A stretch of DNA of 64,000 nt from Tubiluchus corallicola (Eukaryota; Priapulida; Priapulimorpha; Priapulimorphida; Tubiluchidae): NCBI GenBank assembly GCA_030141605.1, contig JAQGDQ010000159.1:1-64000 (forward strand), given 5' to 3'. The position numbers were made by a program, and so were the translations under genes. Under the pieces are notes generated by a model, which was not told the origin of the DNA, ran no database searches, and saw only the letters and a list, made by a program, of their open reading frames with translations. Of the stretch, positions 33,432 to 44,959 are shown piece by piece; the first letter of the stretch is position 1; each line of letters opens with the position of its first letter.

Positions 33432-33724
<293 letters not shown>

Positions 33725-33725
<1 letters not shown>

Positions 33726-34790
33726 GTATGTACGAACAGTTTTAGCTCTTGTAAATAGTTGCTATATTTTCGCTGTTGCACATCTAAATCGTTTACATGC
33801 TTTTCTTACACCTATTTATTTACAGTGAGAGCACGTCCGACAGCTGAACCTCTTCACCGACCGAAGCGGATCCACTGAATAACTGCTTAGACATACTCGA
33901 TACTAAAAAATTTAACCGCTGCATTAAAATCACTTTTGTACGTAAAATTGTTTGTTTTACAGCAAGTTACACCACAAACAGTTTCCGCAGTGGATTTCTC
34001 TACATTAAATTTGCGCTCGCTTAACTTATATTCTATATACATCGTAGTTACACTGTATTCGTATGCTCACCGTTTATGTTGATAAGGAAATCTGACCTTC
34101 GTCTCGAAGAGGATTAACAACGCAACAGTAGCGAGAAGATTACTATAATCATACATGCAGCAGCGCCCGCATGAGTGTAATCAGCCTTCTTTTAATTATC
34201 GTTGGCTGCATTGCACGTAACAACTCTGTTCCAAATTCTATGCGTCGACTGTGAGCTAATAATTCTCATTAACTTGCACCTGACAAAATTCTCATTAACT
34301 GCAAAAGTGCGATCACAAAACGACTGAAAATTAAATCCTTTCATTAAAAAGTACACCGATTTTAATTCCAATAGCCTGGCTTCGGGTTTCTTGGCTTAGA
34401 AGATCGAAAGCTTAATAAGATGTGAGGCGTAAAAATTTTGCACAGTTGGCAGGGTTTCACTAGTCTGTTGTCCTCATTCAGCAGCCGGCAAATACTGCCT
34501 TTGAAGCCGCCAACTTGTTAATAATAGTCAAAGTCAGCTGGCCTGTCTTTACAGATGAGCGATGAGTATCCTTCCTGTGGATGAATGTAGCACTCACTCT
34601 GAAGAAAACGGAAAAAAAGAAAGGAAAAAGTAAAGAAATAAAATGAAGAAAACGCGAAGTTCCTACACGACCAGCCCGCCTCATTTTCATATCGACTCTT
34701 AATTTTTTAGTGTGAAATCAGTTTCAACAAGTACATGTAAATGTAAGAACCTTCCCTGTTTCCGACTGACATTGCGCTCTAGAGAATGAT
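33725..34790. other. Unassigned sequence
   Basis: No exon, repeat or RNA gene could be supported. It is moderately richer in CpG than neighbouring sequence. Confidence 0.4.
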
Positions 34791-34793
34791 GTT

Positions 34794-35207
34794 ATGGCTG
34801 TCTCTGGCGCGAATCAAACGCCACAGTTGGCCGATCTAGTTGATAGCATTGGACGAACATATGAGCATAATAACACATGCGTTTGGGACTCTAAGAAGAA
34901 TTTCTTAAGCGAGGTATTTAGAGCATTTAGAACCATTTGTACGCAATTTTTAACTAAATTCTGTCTCATTGATGCGCATGGTTTTCTTTAGTCAGGTTAT
35001 TTGCCCTTGATAAAGATGGTGTCGCCGTGTCATTCGAGGCCTTTCCCACATAGTGAAAGCTTAAACTGTCTATTGATGTACATGGATGTTATTTTAACCA
35101 ACTACTTTACTATAAGGGCAAAAGAAATGGATAATCATTCGCTTCATGTTCATTTCAAATTTATCAATCTAGATGAGCCAGAATTTCATAGCAGCTTTCG
35201 TGCCTAG
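34794..35207 (+). CDS. Possible small two-exon hypothetical gene
   Basis: An ATG-led frame (34794-34913, MAVSGANQTPQLADLVDSIG...) ends at a GAG|GT donor. A pyrimidine-rich acceptor ending at 34991 opens a second segment in the matching phase (34992-35207), ending in a TAG stop. Together they would encode about 112 residues without a recognised domain. The 78-base intron is much shorter than the others here. A third open frame (35230-35436) follows in another frame. This may be chance. Confidence 0.2.
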
Positions 35208-35739
35208 TGAATGGTAGGCTATAAGTAAGATGTTGAAACCTAAACAGAGGCCTAATATTTTGTTTTACTTAGCCGTTTACATGATTTTGTACAAATTCCG
35301 CTTAGCAACGCTAATCGCTAAGGTGGGTGACAAAATACGAGTGCCTACTGTGCCTTCACGTATAATTTACGTTTCTTGCCTGCCCAGGAGACGCCAACAG
35401 TTCTTTGGAGACATGTTGTTAAATAGACTTGTATAGCTATTATACGGTTATCCATACCACACAACCTGCGAGTATAATAGTTTACAGCAGTAATGAGCCG
35501 CGTACGGCACCACACTATATGCATGAGGCGTGATTAATACGATTGTGGACTTCATAGTCCTGTTTAACAGAATCTAGTATTATGTTTCTAAGGTAAGTTA
35601 ATAATCCAGTATTTCTAACCCGTTATTGCAAAAAAGTATGAATAGAGAGCTCCATACAGAAGATGAAAAGCCTAGGGTTTTCACTTTTTACATTAACCTG
35701 CAGTTCGACGCATCAATAGGCTGTCAGTTCCTTGAAAAG

Positions 35740-36610
35740 GAGAAGCAACAATGCTCCATAGGTCCATTACCGAGTTTGTTCCTCATAAAGGAGGAGCAAC
35801 AATGCACTACGACCCAGTTTGTTTCTTGCAAAGTAATAGCAGCCACACACCACGACCTAATTCGCTCCTGCAAACAGCAGTAGCAATGCACCACAACATA
35901 GTTCTTTTCTTAGAAAGGAGCGGCAACAATGCACCGTGACCTATGTTCTTTACAAAGGAGCAACAACAATACACCACGACCAAGTTCGTTCTTTCAAAGA
36001 AGCAGGAGTAATGCAACACGATCTATCCTGATCTTCGCAAAGGAACACCAGCAATGCGCCCTGAACTAGTCCTTCTTTTGCAAAAGGAGCAGCAACAAGA
36101 CATTACGACCTAGCTCGTTCTTTCCAAAGGAGCAGAAACTATGAACTATGACCTAGTTGGTTCGATCCCTGCAAAGAAGCAGCAGCAGTGCATTGCTATC
36201 TAGTTTGTTCCTTACAAAGGAGCAGCAACAGTACATCACGACCTAGTTCGTGTCTTGCAAAGAAGCAGCAACAGTGCACCATGATCCACTTCGTTCCTTG
36301 CAAAGGAGCAGCAACAATGCACCATGATCAAGTTATTTCTTGCAAAGAAGCAGCAACAGTGCACCATGATCCAGTTTTTTTCCTTGCAAAGGATCAGCAA
36401 CAATGCCCCACGACCTAGTTATTTCTTGCAAAGAAGCGGCGAGAGTGCACCATGATCCAGTTCGTTCCTTGCAAAGGAGCAGCAACAATGCACCAAGACC
36501 TGGTTCATGTCTTCCAAAGGAGTAGAAGCATGCACTGCGACAATCTATTTTGGTCCTTGCAAAGGAGGCGGAACAATGAATCATGATCTAGTTCGCTCGC
36601 ATGCAAGAAG
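35740..36610 (+). repeat. Minisatellite, about 43-bp unit, about 20 copies
   Basis: Each unit follows the pattern AAGGAGCAGCAACAATGCAC, then CACGACCTAGTTCGTTC, then CTTGCA. Copies differ by substitutions and 1-4 base indels, and two subtypes (GGAGC and GAAGC starts) tend to alternate near the 3' half. Because 43 is not a multiple of three, the open frames crossing it are incidental. Confidence 0.92.
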
Positions 36611-36776
36611 TAGCACCATCCATAATGAACCAGAGCTGCGCAGTCATAAGCACATAGTGAAGTTAGAAGGAACTGGTGTTATTTCTGGATTTCAGCATTG
36701 AAATGTTTAGCAAATCAGGAAATTGTGGTGCCTGAGCTGGATGGCTTCTAGCACGGGACTGCGTGAGAGAAGCGTA

Positions 36777-36972
36777 AAGCTACGACTGCATGTGCGCGTA
36801 ATGTGTGATGCGTATTGAGGCGATAGCTGCCACGTTTGAGTGAATATGTATCACGCATTGCGCATTACGTATACATGGAAACACATCCTCGTGTTTAAAT
36901 ATAAACTGTTGTATACGCATCACGCATTACGGATCACGCATCACGTATTACGCGCACATGGAGTCGTACCTT
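36777..36972. mobile_element. MITE-like element with GCATTACG-rich inverted ends
   Basis: The left end (36777-36814, containing TACGACTGCATGTGCGCGTA) is the reverse complement of the right end (36913-36972, containing TACGCGCACATGGAGTCGTA) with few mismatches. Inside, CACGCATTACG and CACGCATTGCG units repeat. At about 196 bp with no coding capacity it fits a non-autonomous inverted-repeat transposon; no target duplication was identified. Confidence 0.65.
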
Positions 36973-37129
36973 AAGAATAAGAAGGAATGATTGGGTAGAA
37001 CCAGTACTGCCACACGCTCAATCTTAACACCAACAGAAAATGTCTGATGATTCGCTGTCATTCATAACAGACGTCCGCATTACACCATGAAATTGCCTTA
37101 AAATATCGAGGTATTTCAGCAGGCCCAGT

Positions 37130-37500
37130 ATTAGTGGTAGTAGTTTATTGACATTAATCCAGCAAACACTTCACAACAAAATAATAATAATAACAATAAA
37201 TATTCACTCTACATACATCCTTACGTTTATACTATACAATAGTATTGCAGCGAAATTGTCATGGGAATAAATTTAGTATATCTGTAATGACTTCTGTTCA
37301 TGTTTCCGGCTCTAAATTGAACAGATCGACTGTACTATTAAAAGTCATATTGTATTTTGATCGCACTACTTTCGTTACTCTATATCTTGCTACTGCGTAT
37401 TGCTCATCTTGTACTTCTTCTTCGCAAATATTACACAGTCTTCTATGGTGCGGTACCAAAGGTCTTGCCCATCTCCCTGTTTCGACTTTCAAGTGATGTG
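37130..37500 (-). pseudogene. LINE C-terminal fragment with 3' tail
   Basis: Minus-strand translation gives VETGRWARPLVPHHRRLCNI followed by CEEEVQDEQ. This is the Cys-rich ending of LINE ORF2 proteins (ETGR...RLC..C...EDE). Downstream on the minus strand an AATAA/TTATT-rich tail fits a LINE 3' end. Truncated at its 5' side. Confidence 0.65.
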
Positions 37501-37751
37501 CAGATAAAACAAACCGGCTAAAATTAATACGCAGCGAATCAACATAAATGTCAAGAAAATTAGTCAGTTTTTAATGATTGCTCTACAAGTAAATGAGCAA
37601 GAATAACATTAGTATTCCTGTCGTGCGTCTTTATGCGTTTTTCATTTCCGCGTCTGTGACCTTAGCCGCGGGGTAACCATCTCTTGACTTGGCACAACTG
37701 TCACTGAAAAATCGTGGCCGTACTACCGCATTGCTGCTACTTGCGTCGCAG
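37500..37751 (+). promoter_or_regulatory. Possible 5' noncoding exon and promoter region of HS3ST
   Basis: A CpG-richer stretch at 37620-37750 ends in GTCGCAG followed by GTGAGA, a good splice donor about 480 bases before the HS3ST start codon. It may be an untranslated first exon. Confidence 0.3.
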
Positions 37752-38231
37752 GTGAGAAAATTTGACAAATGTTAGCGTAAATAATTGCCCATTCACACTT
37801 TCATAGAAACACAGGGTGTAATATTTCAAATGGAGAGTTGACAGTGTTATTCTATTTACTTACGGTTGAAACGTCAGTACTTGAGCGCGCTGAAATTAAG
37901 TAATTTTGCGACGTTTATATTCTTTAACTTTATTTCTTTGGATTATTTGATTAGTATTTTCGTGAACTGTATTCGTTGAGATAAAGTTATATGAGCAGTT
38001 TGTGGAGTTGGTGCCCGTCTGGTTTCACAATCGCTTCTTATTTGAGGAATTCTCATACTTTGGATCACGAGCGCACAATTAATTATTTGTAATGTGTATC
38101 ATCGTTTGCCATGTTGTAATCTTGTGTCTGATAACAAGTGTGTCTGAGTTGCGTCAGCTTATTACCAGTGCTGTAAGTAAAAATTAACGGAAACAACGAA
38201 AATGTCACTAATGTGTGTGAAATAATGCGCA

Positions 38232-39236
38232 ATGTTAAATGTTCGCAAGACAGATAATGACAAAAACAGTTTTGCTCAAAGTAACAGCAATCTAAACGAA
38301 ATCGGACTAGGCGTGCTTTTACTTATTACCTTCTCATTTTTAACTTTGTACATCCCAGTACACCTTAAGTACGGAGAAACTGAAATTAACAAGCAACCAC
38401 GTTGGAAAATGCGACGTAAGACGAAAACTGCAGTTCCTGATTCGGCACCCTGTCCGGATGGAACATCTCGACGACTTCCGGATGCAATAATAATCGGCGT
38501 TGGTAAATGCGGCACCTATGCCTTGCTGAGTTTCCTGACCTTAAACGATAAAATCCGAGCGAGGAAAGTTATTCCCATTGAACTGAACTACTTTACTAAA
38601 CACGCAGATAAGCCTTTAAGCTGGTATGTGGGGAACATGCCTTGTGCTAAGATAGATGAAATCGTAGTTGAAAAATCGTTATACTACACTAATGATTCTG
38701 CAGCAGCAGCCATTAAGGAAGCCATTCCAAACGTTAAACTATTGTTGATAGTGAGAGATCCTATCTCCAGGGCAGTGTCCCATTACTTGGAGAGATATGG
38801 CCATTATGGATGGTTGAAACGTGTTCCAATAGACGACGCCTTCATTATTCCACGTACTGGTGAAGTTAATTCTTCTCTAGAGTTTGTGGTCAATAGTTTG
38901 TATTCTAAGTTCATGCCCAAATGGCTTCAAAACTTCCGCAGGAAACAAATCCATGTTGTGGATGGGAACAGGCTAGTGAGTGATCCCGTTCCGGAATTGA
39001 ACGCGGTGGAACGATTCTTGCAGACACAAGAAAAAATTAAACACAATAATTTCTTTACAAACGAAAAGACGGGTTTCTTGTGCAATGCACAAACAAAGAA
39101 ATGTTTACCAAAAACTAAAGGAAGGCAGCATCCTAAATTAAAGATCTATACAATCAAAAAGCTGAAAGCATTTTTTGCGCCGTATAATCGGGAATTTGAG
39201 AATCTGGTTGGAAAAACGTTTAACTGGTACTCATGA
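38232..39236 (+). CDS. HS3ST: Heparan sulfate glucosamine 3-O-sulfotransferase-like, intronless
   Basis: Single open frame of 334 residues (vertebrate HS3ST1 is about 307). It transfers sulfate from PAPS to the 3-OH of glucosamine in heparan sulfate in the Golgi. A hydrophobic segment at 24-43 after a short polar N-terminus predicts a type II membrane anchor. The 5'-phosphosulfate loop is at 87-96 (IIGVGKCGTY). The catalytic Glu is expected at 117 (IELNYF). VEKSLYY is at 146-152, and the 3'-phosphate motif with RDPISRAVSHY at 175-185. IHVVDGNRLVSDPVPE runs 240-255, a Cys284/Cys291 pair probably forms the family disulfide, and KGRQHP is at 296-301. The family usually has GGTR in the loop; here it is CGTY. 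A short upstream ATG frame (38224-38256) overlaps the start. Several AATAAA hexamers lie near 39760. Orthology within the HS3ST family is not resolved. Confidence 0.92.
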   Translation: MLNVRKTDNDKNSFAQSNSNLNEIGLGVLLLITFSFLTLYIPVHLKYGETEINKQPRWKMRRKTKTAVPDSAPCPDGTSRRLPDAIIIGVGKCGTYALLSFLTLNDKIRARKVIPIELNYFTKHADKPLSWYVGNMPCAKIDEIVVEKSLYYTNDSAAAAIKEAIPNVKLLLIVRDPISRAVSHYLERYGHYGWLKRVPIDDAFIIPRTGEVNSSLEFVVNSLYSKFMPKWLQNFRRKQIHVVDGNRLVSDPVPELNAVERFLQTQEKIKHNNFFTNEKTGFLCNAQTKKCLPKTKGRQHPKLKIYTIKKLKAFFAPYNREFENLVGKTFNWYS

Positions 39237-39619
39237 GAAAGACTGAATTGTTAAATAGATGGTGATCATTGTCAATAATTTTTATCCGCGAGTACTAGAG
39301 TCGCGAATGTAGGACGAACCTCTGGCGCTGATTCTGCATCATTATGTTAAGCGGCCAGTTTTCCACTTTTATTCATATTAATTCCCAAACACAGAGGGGT
39401 AGAGTCACAAAACTTGCAGGGTAGCTACATGCGTAGGGGGCCTTGAAAGTGGCCTGGTGAACGGTGACCTCGGTCAAAGGGTTAAAGACACCGGACATTG
39501 GTTAGTTTTTCGATTGCCATTCGACTCCTTCTAGGGCTTTGAGATAAATCAATTTTTTTCATAAGTGTTTGCAGGTAGTTGTTATGTTTGTTATGAGGTA
39601 GATGTGCACGTGCAGTTAA

Positions 39620-39910
39620 AAAAACGAGGATTTTTAAGGGTCCGAGGTAGGAGCTAAAGTACATAACAATGAATAATTATAAAACTATAGTAACTAGACT
39701 CACGAAACTTAGAGAGGGTAGACACCTGGAGTAGAGGCTTAAACAAAGGAGTAGATAAAAATAAAAAATAAATAAAGCTCGGATTGTTTACAGGTCCGAG
39801 AGAGAAACCAAAATGTAAATATTAGGACAAACAGCATTGTGAGTCAAGTCATAACATTGAATAACTTCAAAACTATAATACGCAGAATCATGAAATTTAA
39901 AATTAGTCAC
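39620..39910 (+). repeat. Two diverged direct repeats, about 190 bp apart
   Basis: Segments 39628-39717 and 39778-39906 share GGTCCGAG, then CATAACAATGAATAA / CATAACATTGAATAA, AAAACTATA and CACGAAACTTA / CATGAAATTTA in the same order. A weaker partial copy with GAGTCACAAAACTT lies at 39404-39417. They lie just downstream of HS3ST; their origin is unknown. Confidence 0.55.
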
Positions 39911-42900
39911 GAGCATCGTACACACTGGTTAATAAGGCTTGAGCGTAATAATCGACAAGTATTGATACGAGTTAACGACACTCGACCAGGTATAGTGAGA
40001 TGTAAACACCGCATTACGCTCGCGAGCTTGGATCTGAATTCATTCAGTCTTGTTTTGTAAGATTTCCCAGAATTGCAAATAAAACAGGAAACCCTTCTGG
40101 AACCTCACTGGTTAACTCTGAAGTCGTATGAAAGCTGAGACGAAAACTCGGTCTTTGAATTTTCTCTCTTTGTCAATACCCACGTTACAATATGATTTCA
40201 CTGACAGACGCTATCAGATACACGAACTTTTATACCGTACGTCAATTCAATGACAAATGTTTTGTAGATGGCAACACCAATGACATAATAATTTCGTATC
40301 GATACGAATTTCGAAACGTGTAAAACTTATTTCGGATGATATGTTATTGTAGAAAAGATTTAGGAGCACTTCATTGTCATATAAATGTCTACCTATATTT
40401 TCAAAAACGTTTTTAAACAAGCGATATTATATGCTGCAGTAACCTTATATAGTCCCCTACATACTTATACAGCTAATGTAGTTCCCTTTGCTGTCAAAAC
40501 AATTATATTGTATGTCTGTCGTGTGCGTATTCAGATAATTATACAAGCAGTCGGTTCAAGATTCTCTCATTTTTAATGTATATAAATTACATTATTATAG
40601 AACTGATGCGCGTTCTACGTAATACTCGCCATGCCTACATAGACAATCCCCAATTTAAATTATTCAGTCGAGTAATACCAGGAGCTGAACAGTAGCTGTT
40701 CCGACAAAACCCTGGCCTATTGTCATTGTGCATTATTAACTTTAATAAGCGTCAAACTGTCACAAACACCATGCGATTGAACCCGCCTTACAGAGATAGC
40801 AATACTTTGCTTTTATGTCTTTGTTCATCAATCATAAATCGGATTAGACGACTTCTGTCGACATTAAGTTAAATTTGCACTTATAAGTGGCTAGGAAATA
40901 AAGCTGCAATGATTGTCACTCAACAAACAAATCACAGAGCTTGTGCAATTAATAAATGCCGAACACTTTACCCCAATGCGATCAATAATAACATATTTCT
41001 GCAGGCACGAATAGCTTCGACTTGGTCTTAATTAACTGATTTCAGGCGTAAAGTACGGTACCTATATTGTACTGTAACTAAAATGTTTTTGTGAAACTTG
41101 TTTGCGCGATCTACTTCATAATATATGTAGCAGCTTAAATAATATTGATGCATAATAATTAACATTTCTTATTTGCAGTTGTTATAAATATATTCTGAAT
41201 GAATTCTATATGTACAACACATTTTCAAATTAATATTTTATACTATATATAGTTACTACTAAAGTTTATGATGTAAAGGAAATGCATACATGATAATTAA
41301 CATCACACGCAATGAAATAATAAATAAAGGAAATTTTCAATTGTTTCTACTGTTGAATCTCGTAAAGTGAATAACAAAAATAATGCATTCCTGTTATTGA
41401 TCCTACATTTATTATAAGATACGGTTGTTTTGAAAGCAGAGCAGCTAATTATTTAGCATGAACAAAATAAAGTTTTGCATATTGTAAAAATTTTAATGCT
41501 ATGTTTGATTTTGGAGATTTACTTTGTGAAATTATTCACAAATTAATTCGCACATCAAAGTCGTTTTTACACATTTTTATAACAAAAGTTGTTCTTCAAC
41601 CTTGGCCAAAATACCGACACAGCTAGGCTTGGAAAGCAGTTATGATTAAATTTAGATAAGGTAAGTTAATACAGAAAACTTAAACATTTCAAAGGGTGTA
41701 AAAGGTTTACATAAACTAGTGTACCAGTACCACCACTGTAGCACTTTTTTTCGCTGCAATCTTTGGGATCATCAAACTATCACAAATGCTTAGTTCAGTT
41801 AATAGGAGCATAAACCAAGCAATTGATACAATTCCAATTTAATTAGAAGCGATTCTTGAAATTGTAACTTAATAATTATTTCTGTAATGCTCTGAATGCG
41901 AGTGTGAAACATGATGCTTTAGAGCTGTGCTGTCAAAATTTACAGCAGGAAATGAATGATAACAAAACTACTATCCAATATTCACCAAATTTTGTTTTTC
42001 TAGATGGTGTAAATATTTCTTGGGTGCTATTTTAATCTGTAGGCTAAACAGTAAGCATAATTGGTAATTTAAGCCTTGATAGGAGACAAAAAGTGTCAAA
42101 AACCAAAAAAAAAGAGATCAACATAGTCCCTTAATTAAGGATCTAAACTTATCTGCTATGGGATTTAAATTAATTCTTTATGGGATTTAACAATATAAAC
42201 TTCAAAACTCTATTTAATTTGCTTATTCTCACCCAGTTGTACTTCTGCTTTGTTGACTAGATGTGAGTAATTTAACCATACTATAAGTAATATTAGATTC
42301 ATTATAGTACTGTATTATAATTAGAGTTACAAAGCTCTCCCATTTATCAAGTTTAACGACCTTTCTTCAAATGTACGACTTTGTGTTTCATTCACTTAAT
42401 GAATGAGTCACTTGATGTAAAAATCATTACTTGATAATCTTGATATGAGCATGGCTAAAAACTATGATAGAGAAATTAGTGAGGTGTGATGATGAGAACA
42501 GTAGAGATCGGTATGTCAACGTTGGAAAATATATGTAATCTGGAGATAAAATCTGCGACAAGCCGTGACAGACTCGTGGAGCAGGAGAACACCTATGGTA
42601 CAGTTCAAGGTTGTTTTTGAATTTTGGCAAAACTTTATCCACTTTTCAGTTTTTGATGAAAGCGTGCAAAAGTACAAAGTTATATTCAGGTTTAGAGGTA
42701 TACAGACAGGTTTTTGCATATGATGCAAAAATGAATGTGAAATGTGGAAAGGGGTATAATCTCACCACTTGCAGGGTTCCAAAGGCATGCTCCAGATATT
42801 TTTGCATTTTTGGTATCAAAACAAAAAAGTTAAAATAAAAAGAATTATTGCATTTTTAGCAACTAATGAGCTTTCTTATGTTGTTGCTATGGCTTTTATG

Positions 42901-42960
42901 TTCTTCAGTATACATAAAAAAGGCTCACTAGCATTTAAATAGTTTAATTTTCAATTTCAG
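39911..42960. other. Gene-poor AT-rich region
   Basis: Nothing I can support as a gene or RNA. Short open frames are consistent with chance. Confidence 0.45.
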
Positions 42961-43078
42961 TATGATTTTATACATCATAAGGCACAGACATTCTACTTGT
43001 ATTATTGAAATTATTGAGCGTAGTACTACTAATTGTCTCGTGGTCGGTGAACTTGGTACTGATGGCAAAGCAAGCCAG
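42961..43078 (+). other. Exon-shaped open segment of unknown origin
   Basis: A T-rich tract ending in TTTCAG precedes 42961 and a CCAG|GTAATT donor follows 43078. The frame between reads CIIEIIERSTTNCLVVGELG and then TDGKASQ. It remains open past the donor (VICQVVCEVAESWEQKFGV) to 43168. The composition looks protein-like, but I recognise no family and found no partner exons. Confidence 0.22.
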
Positions 43079-43581
43079 GTAATTTGCCAAGTTGTGTGTG
43101 AAGTTGCAGAATCATGGGAACAGAAATTTGGTGTGTGTGCACATGTGAAAGATTTAAAATGTGTGTGACCCACGCTTAATGCGCGAGACTTAGCAAGTCT
43201 GAGTATAATAGCCAAGCTCAGTGGAAGAAGGCAACAAATTTATCATTTTACAGGATTGATTGACGGATCAGAAAATGCCACACAGACTGCAAAGATCGGA
43301 ATTACAATAGTTTTAGGCTGCACAGACACTAAAAATACTTTTTGGTAATTGACTGTGACACTTTTCTCGTACCTAGGCTAGAGAAGCTATATATCTCCAA
43401 GTAAGCAAAAAAGCCAAACGGTTATCTAAACTAAATGATCTTCTACATAAGCACAGAAGAAAAAAACTTGTATATTGTAAGGGTTGGGATGAAGCAAGGT
43501 TTTTTTTTAATTTCAGAAATTAAAACACACTTGGAAATATAAACCGAGTTCTTACTGGCCTGCACTTAATCGTATACATTA

Positions 43582-44676
43582 TCAATAACCATGAGACATT
43601 TGATTAATTAAATGTGCCATGAAGCCATATTTGTCAGGAAAGTTCTCAAGACACTGACTACACTGCCAAGGAGATGCAGATCCATGCAGAGTCTTGTGGA
43701 GGAGGTACAGTGCATTTTCTTTGAAATCAATATTACAAGCCATGCACGTGTACTGATCTAGAGCAGATAATCCACTTTCAACGGTTTGTACACTACGATT
43801 GCAAGTAACTTGAGTGGCAGACAAGATGTGAGGTGATGCTATCATTACTGACTGATCGGTGAAGCTACTTCGGCTGCTATCTGCTATTGGTGGTGTTGAC
43901 TTGCCAGAAAATGTTCCATCTTGCCTGTGAGGTAACTGCTGGTAAGAGGAAGGTGACGGCAATGAATTTGATGTATCAATTACGCACAGTGACTGTGACG
44001 TGGAGGCATGGCAGCTTTTGCTATTATGAAAAGGCAGGTCTGCTTGAGTTGTAGTTCTCGTTGAAAAACTTCGGGGAAGTCGGGGTGCCTGGATGTCATC
44101 TGGTGTGCCTATGAAGCTTGAAAATGACGCATCACGTGTTGCCTTCCCATCGTTTGCCAACAGTTTAATATCAACACAGGAAGACATGTGCTTAGACATT
44201 TCCACATCACTGTGGTACTCCCTTCCACATCCAGGGCACTGTAATTCACCACGGTACTTTCTAGTGTGAATCCTTATGTGCATTAGCATGTGTCTATCAA
44301 GGTGGTGCTTTAGTTTAAACCACTTGTAACAGATGGCACATTTATGTCTTCTTTCACCTGTGTGAACCAACAAATGGGCTTTCAAACCGGAATCTGTGCT
44401 GAAACAACGATTACAAAAGCTGCACATAGTCTTTGACTGCTTGCTGGTATAGGTGCCTGGAGGTTCTTGAGTTGAGCTGTACATGGCTGCAAATGCATCT
44501 TCATTAGTGAGTTCATAGTCAACAACAAACTGGCCCTCCATTTCTGTGCCAGCAAACTCACTTTCCTGGCCACTATTTTCTTCAGGACTTTCTACAATTT
44601 GCTCTGTATCCTCATTGTCTTGCTCTCCTTTGACAGGCAAGTCTGTTGAACCTTCAAAATCTTCCATAGATTCCAT
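43582..44676 (-). CDS. Ikaros/Hunchback-like C2H2 zinc-finger protein
   Basis: Single coding exon, 364 residues. An acidic N-terminus (1-65) precedes three fingers: C85/C88/H101/H105, C113/C116/H129/H133 and a C2HC finger C147/C150/H163/C167. A Ser/Thr/Pro-rich linker (180-300) leads to two C-terminal fingers. One is C311/C314/H327/H331, with [10 protein letters not shown] resembling the Ikaros MYTIHMGCHG. The other is C339/C342/H355/H362, with the widened His spacing seen in the last Ikaros finger. In Ikaros and Hunchback such a C-terminal pair mediates dimerisation, while N-terminal fingers bind DNA; the same layout here suggests a nuclear transcription factor. A splice acceptor at 44713-44715 places the 5' UTR junction 36 bases before the start codon, so an upstream noncoding exon is likely. 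Membership of the family is inferred from layout and motif; other two-block C2H2 proteins remain possible. Confidence 0.8.
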   Translation of the reverse strand: MESMEDFEGSTDLPVKGEQDNEDTEQIVESPEENSGQESEFAGTEMEGQFVVDYELTNEDAFAAMYSSTQEPPGTYTSKQSKTMCSFCNRCFSTDSGLKAHLLVHTGERRHKCAICYKWFKLKHHLDRHMLMHIRIHTRKYRGELQCPGCGREYHSDVEMSKHMSSCVDIKLLANDGKATRDASFSSFIGTPDDIQAPRLPRSFSTRTTTQADLPFHNSKSCHASTSQSLCVIDTSNSLPSPSSYQQLPHRQDGTFSGKSTPPIADSSRSSFTDQSVMIASPHILSATQVTCNRSVQTVESGLSALDQYTCMACNIDFKENALYLLHKTLHGSASPWQCSQCLENFPDKYGFMAHLINQMSHGY

Positions 44677-44934
44677 TAAGCGGGCTTGGGATGGAGTTTA
44701 GCTTTTGGTTCCCTGAAAAATTTTATCAAATTACAGTTTAATCAAATGTCATGATACAGTATAACATCATTATAGCGAAGCTGCTATAGAGATCCAAATA
44801 AAGAACTCTTTAACCAAGGTACTCTATAAGCACACACTTCTAATGTATATAACTAACAGAAGAATAAGCACACTTATATTAATAATTGTCATGTATAAAT
44901 AATGTGCAAGCATGGGTTCAAATGAGAACGTAAA

Positions 44935-44956
44935 CTTGTAAAAGTACTTTTACAAG
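44935..44956. promoter_or_regulatory. Perfect 22-bp palindrome
   Basis: Two 11-base arms, CTTGTAAAAGT and its reverse complement, abut without a loop. It lies about 220 bases upstream of the 5' UTR acceptor of the zinc-finger gene. Possible dimeric binding site or simple chance in AT-rich DNA. Confidence 0.3.
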
Positions 44957-44959
44957 GTG

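Noticed and set aside
35626-36701. Several open frames with repeated Cys/His-containing segments, superficially like zinc-binding repeats
   Set aside because: They are generated by the 43-bp minisatellite, whose period is not a multiple of three; the frame changes from unit to unit.
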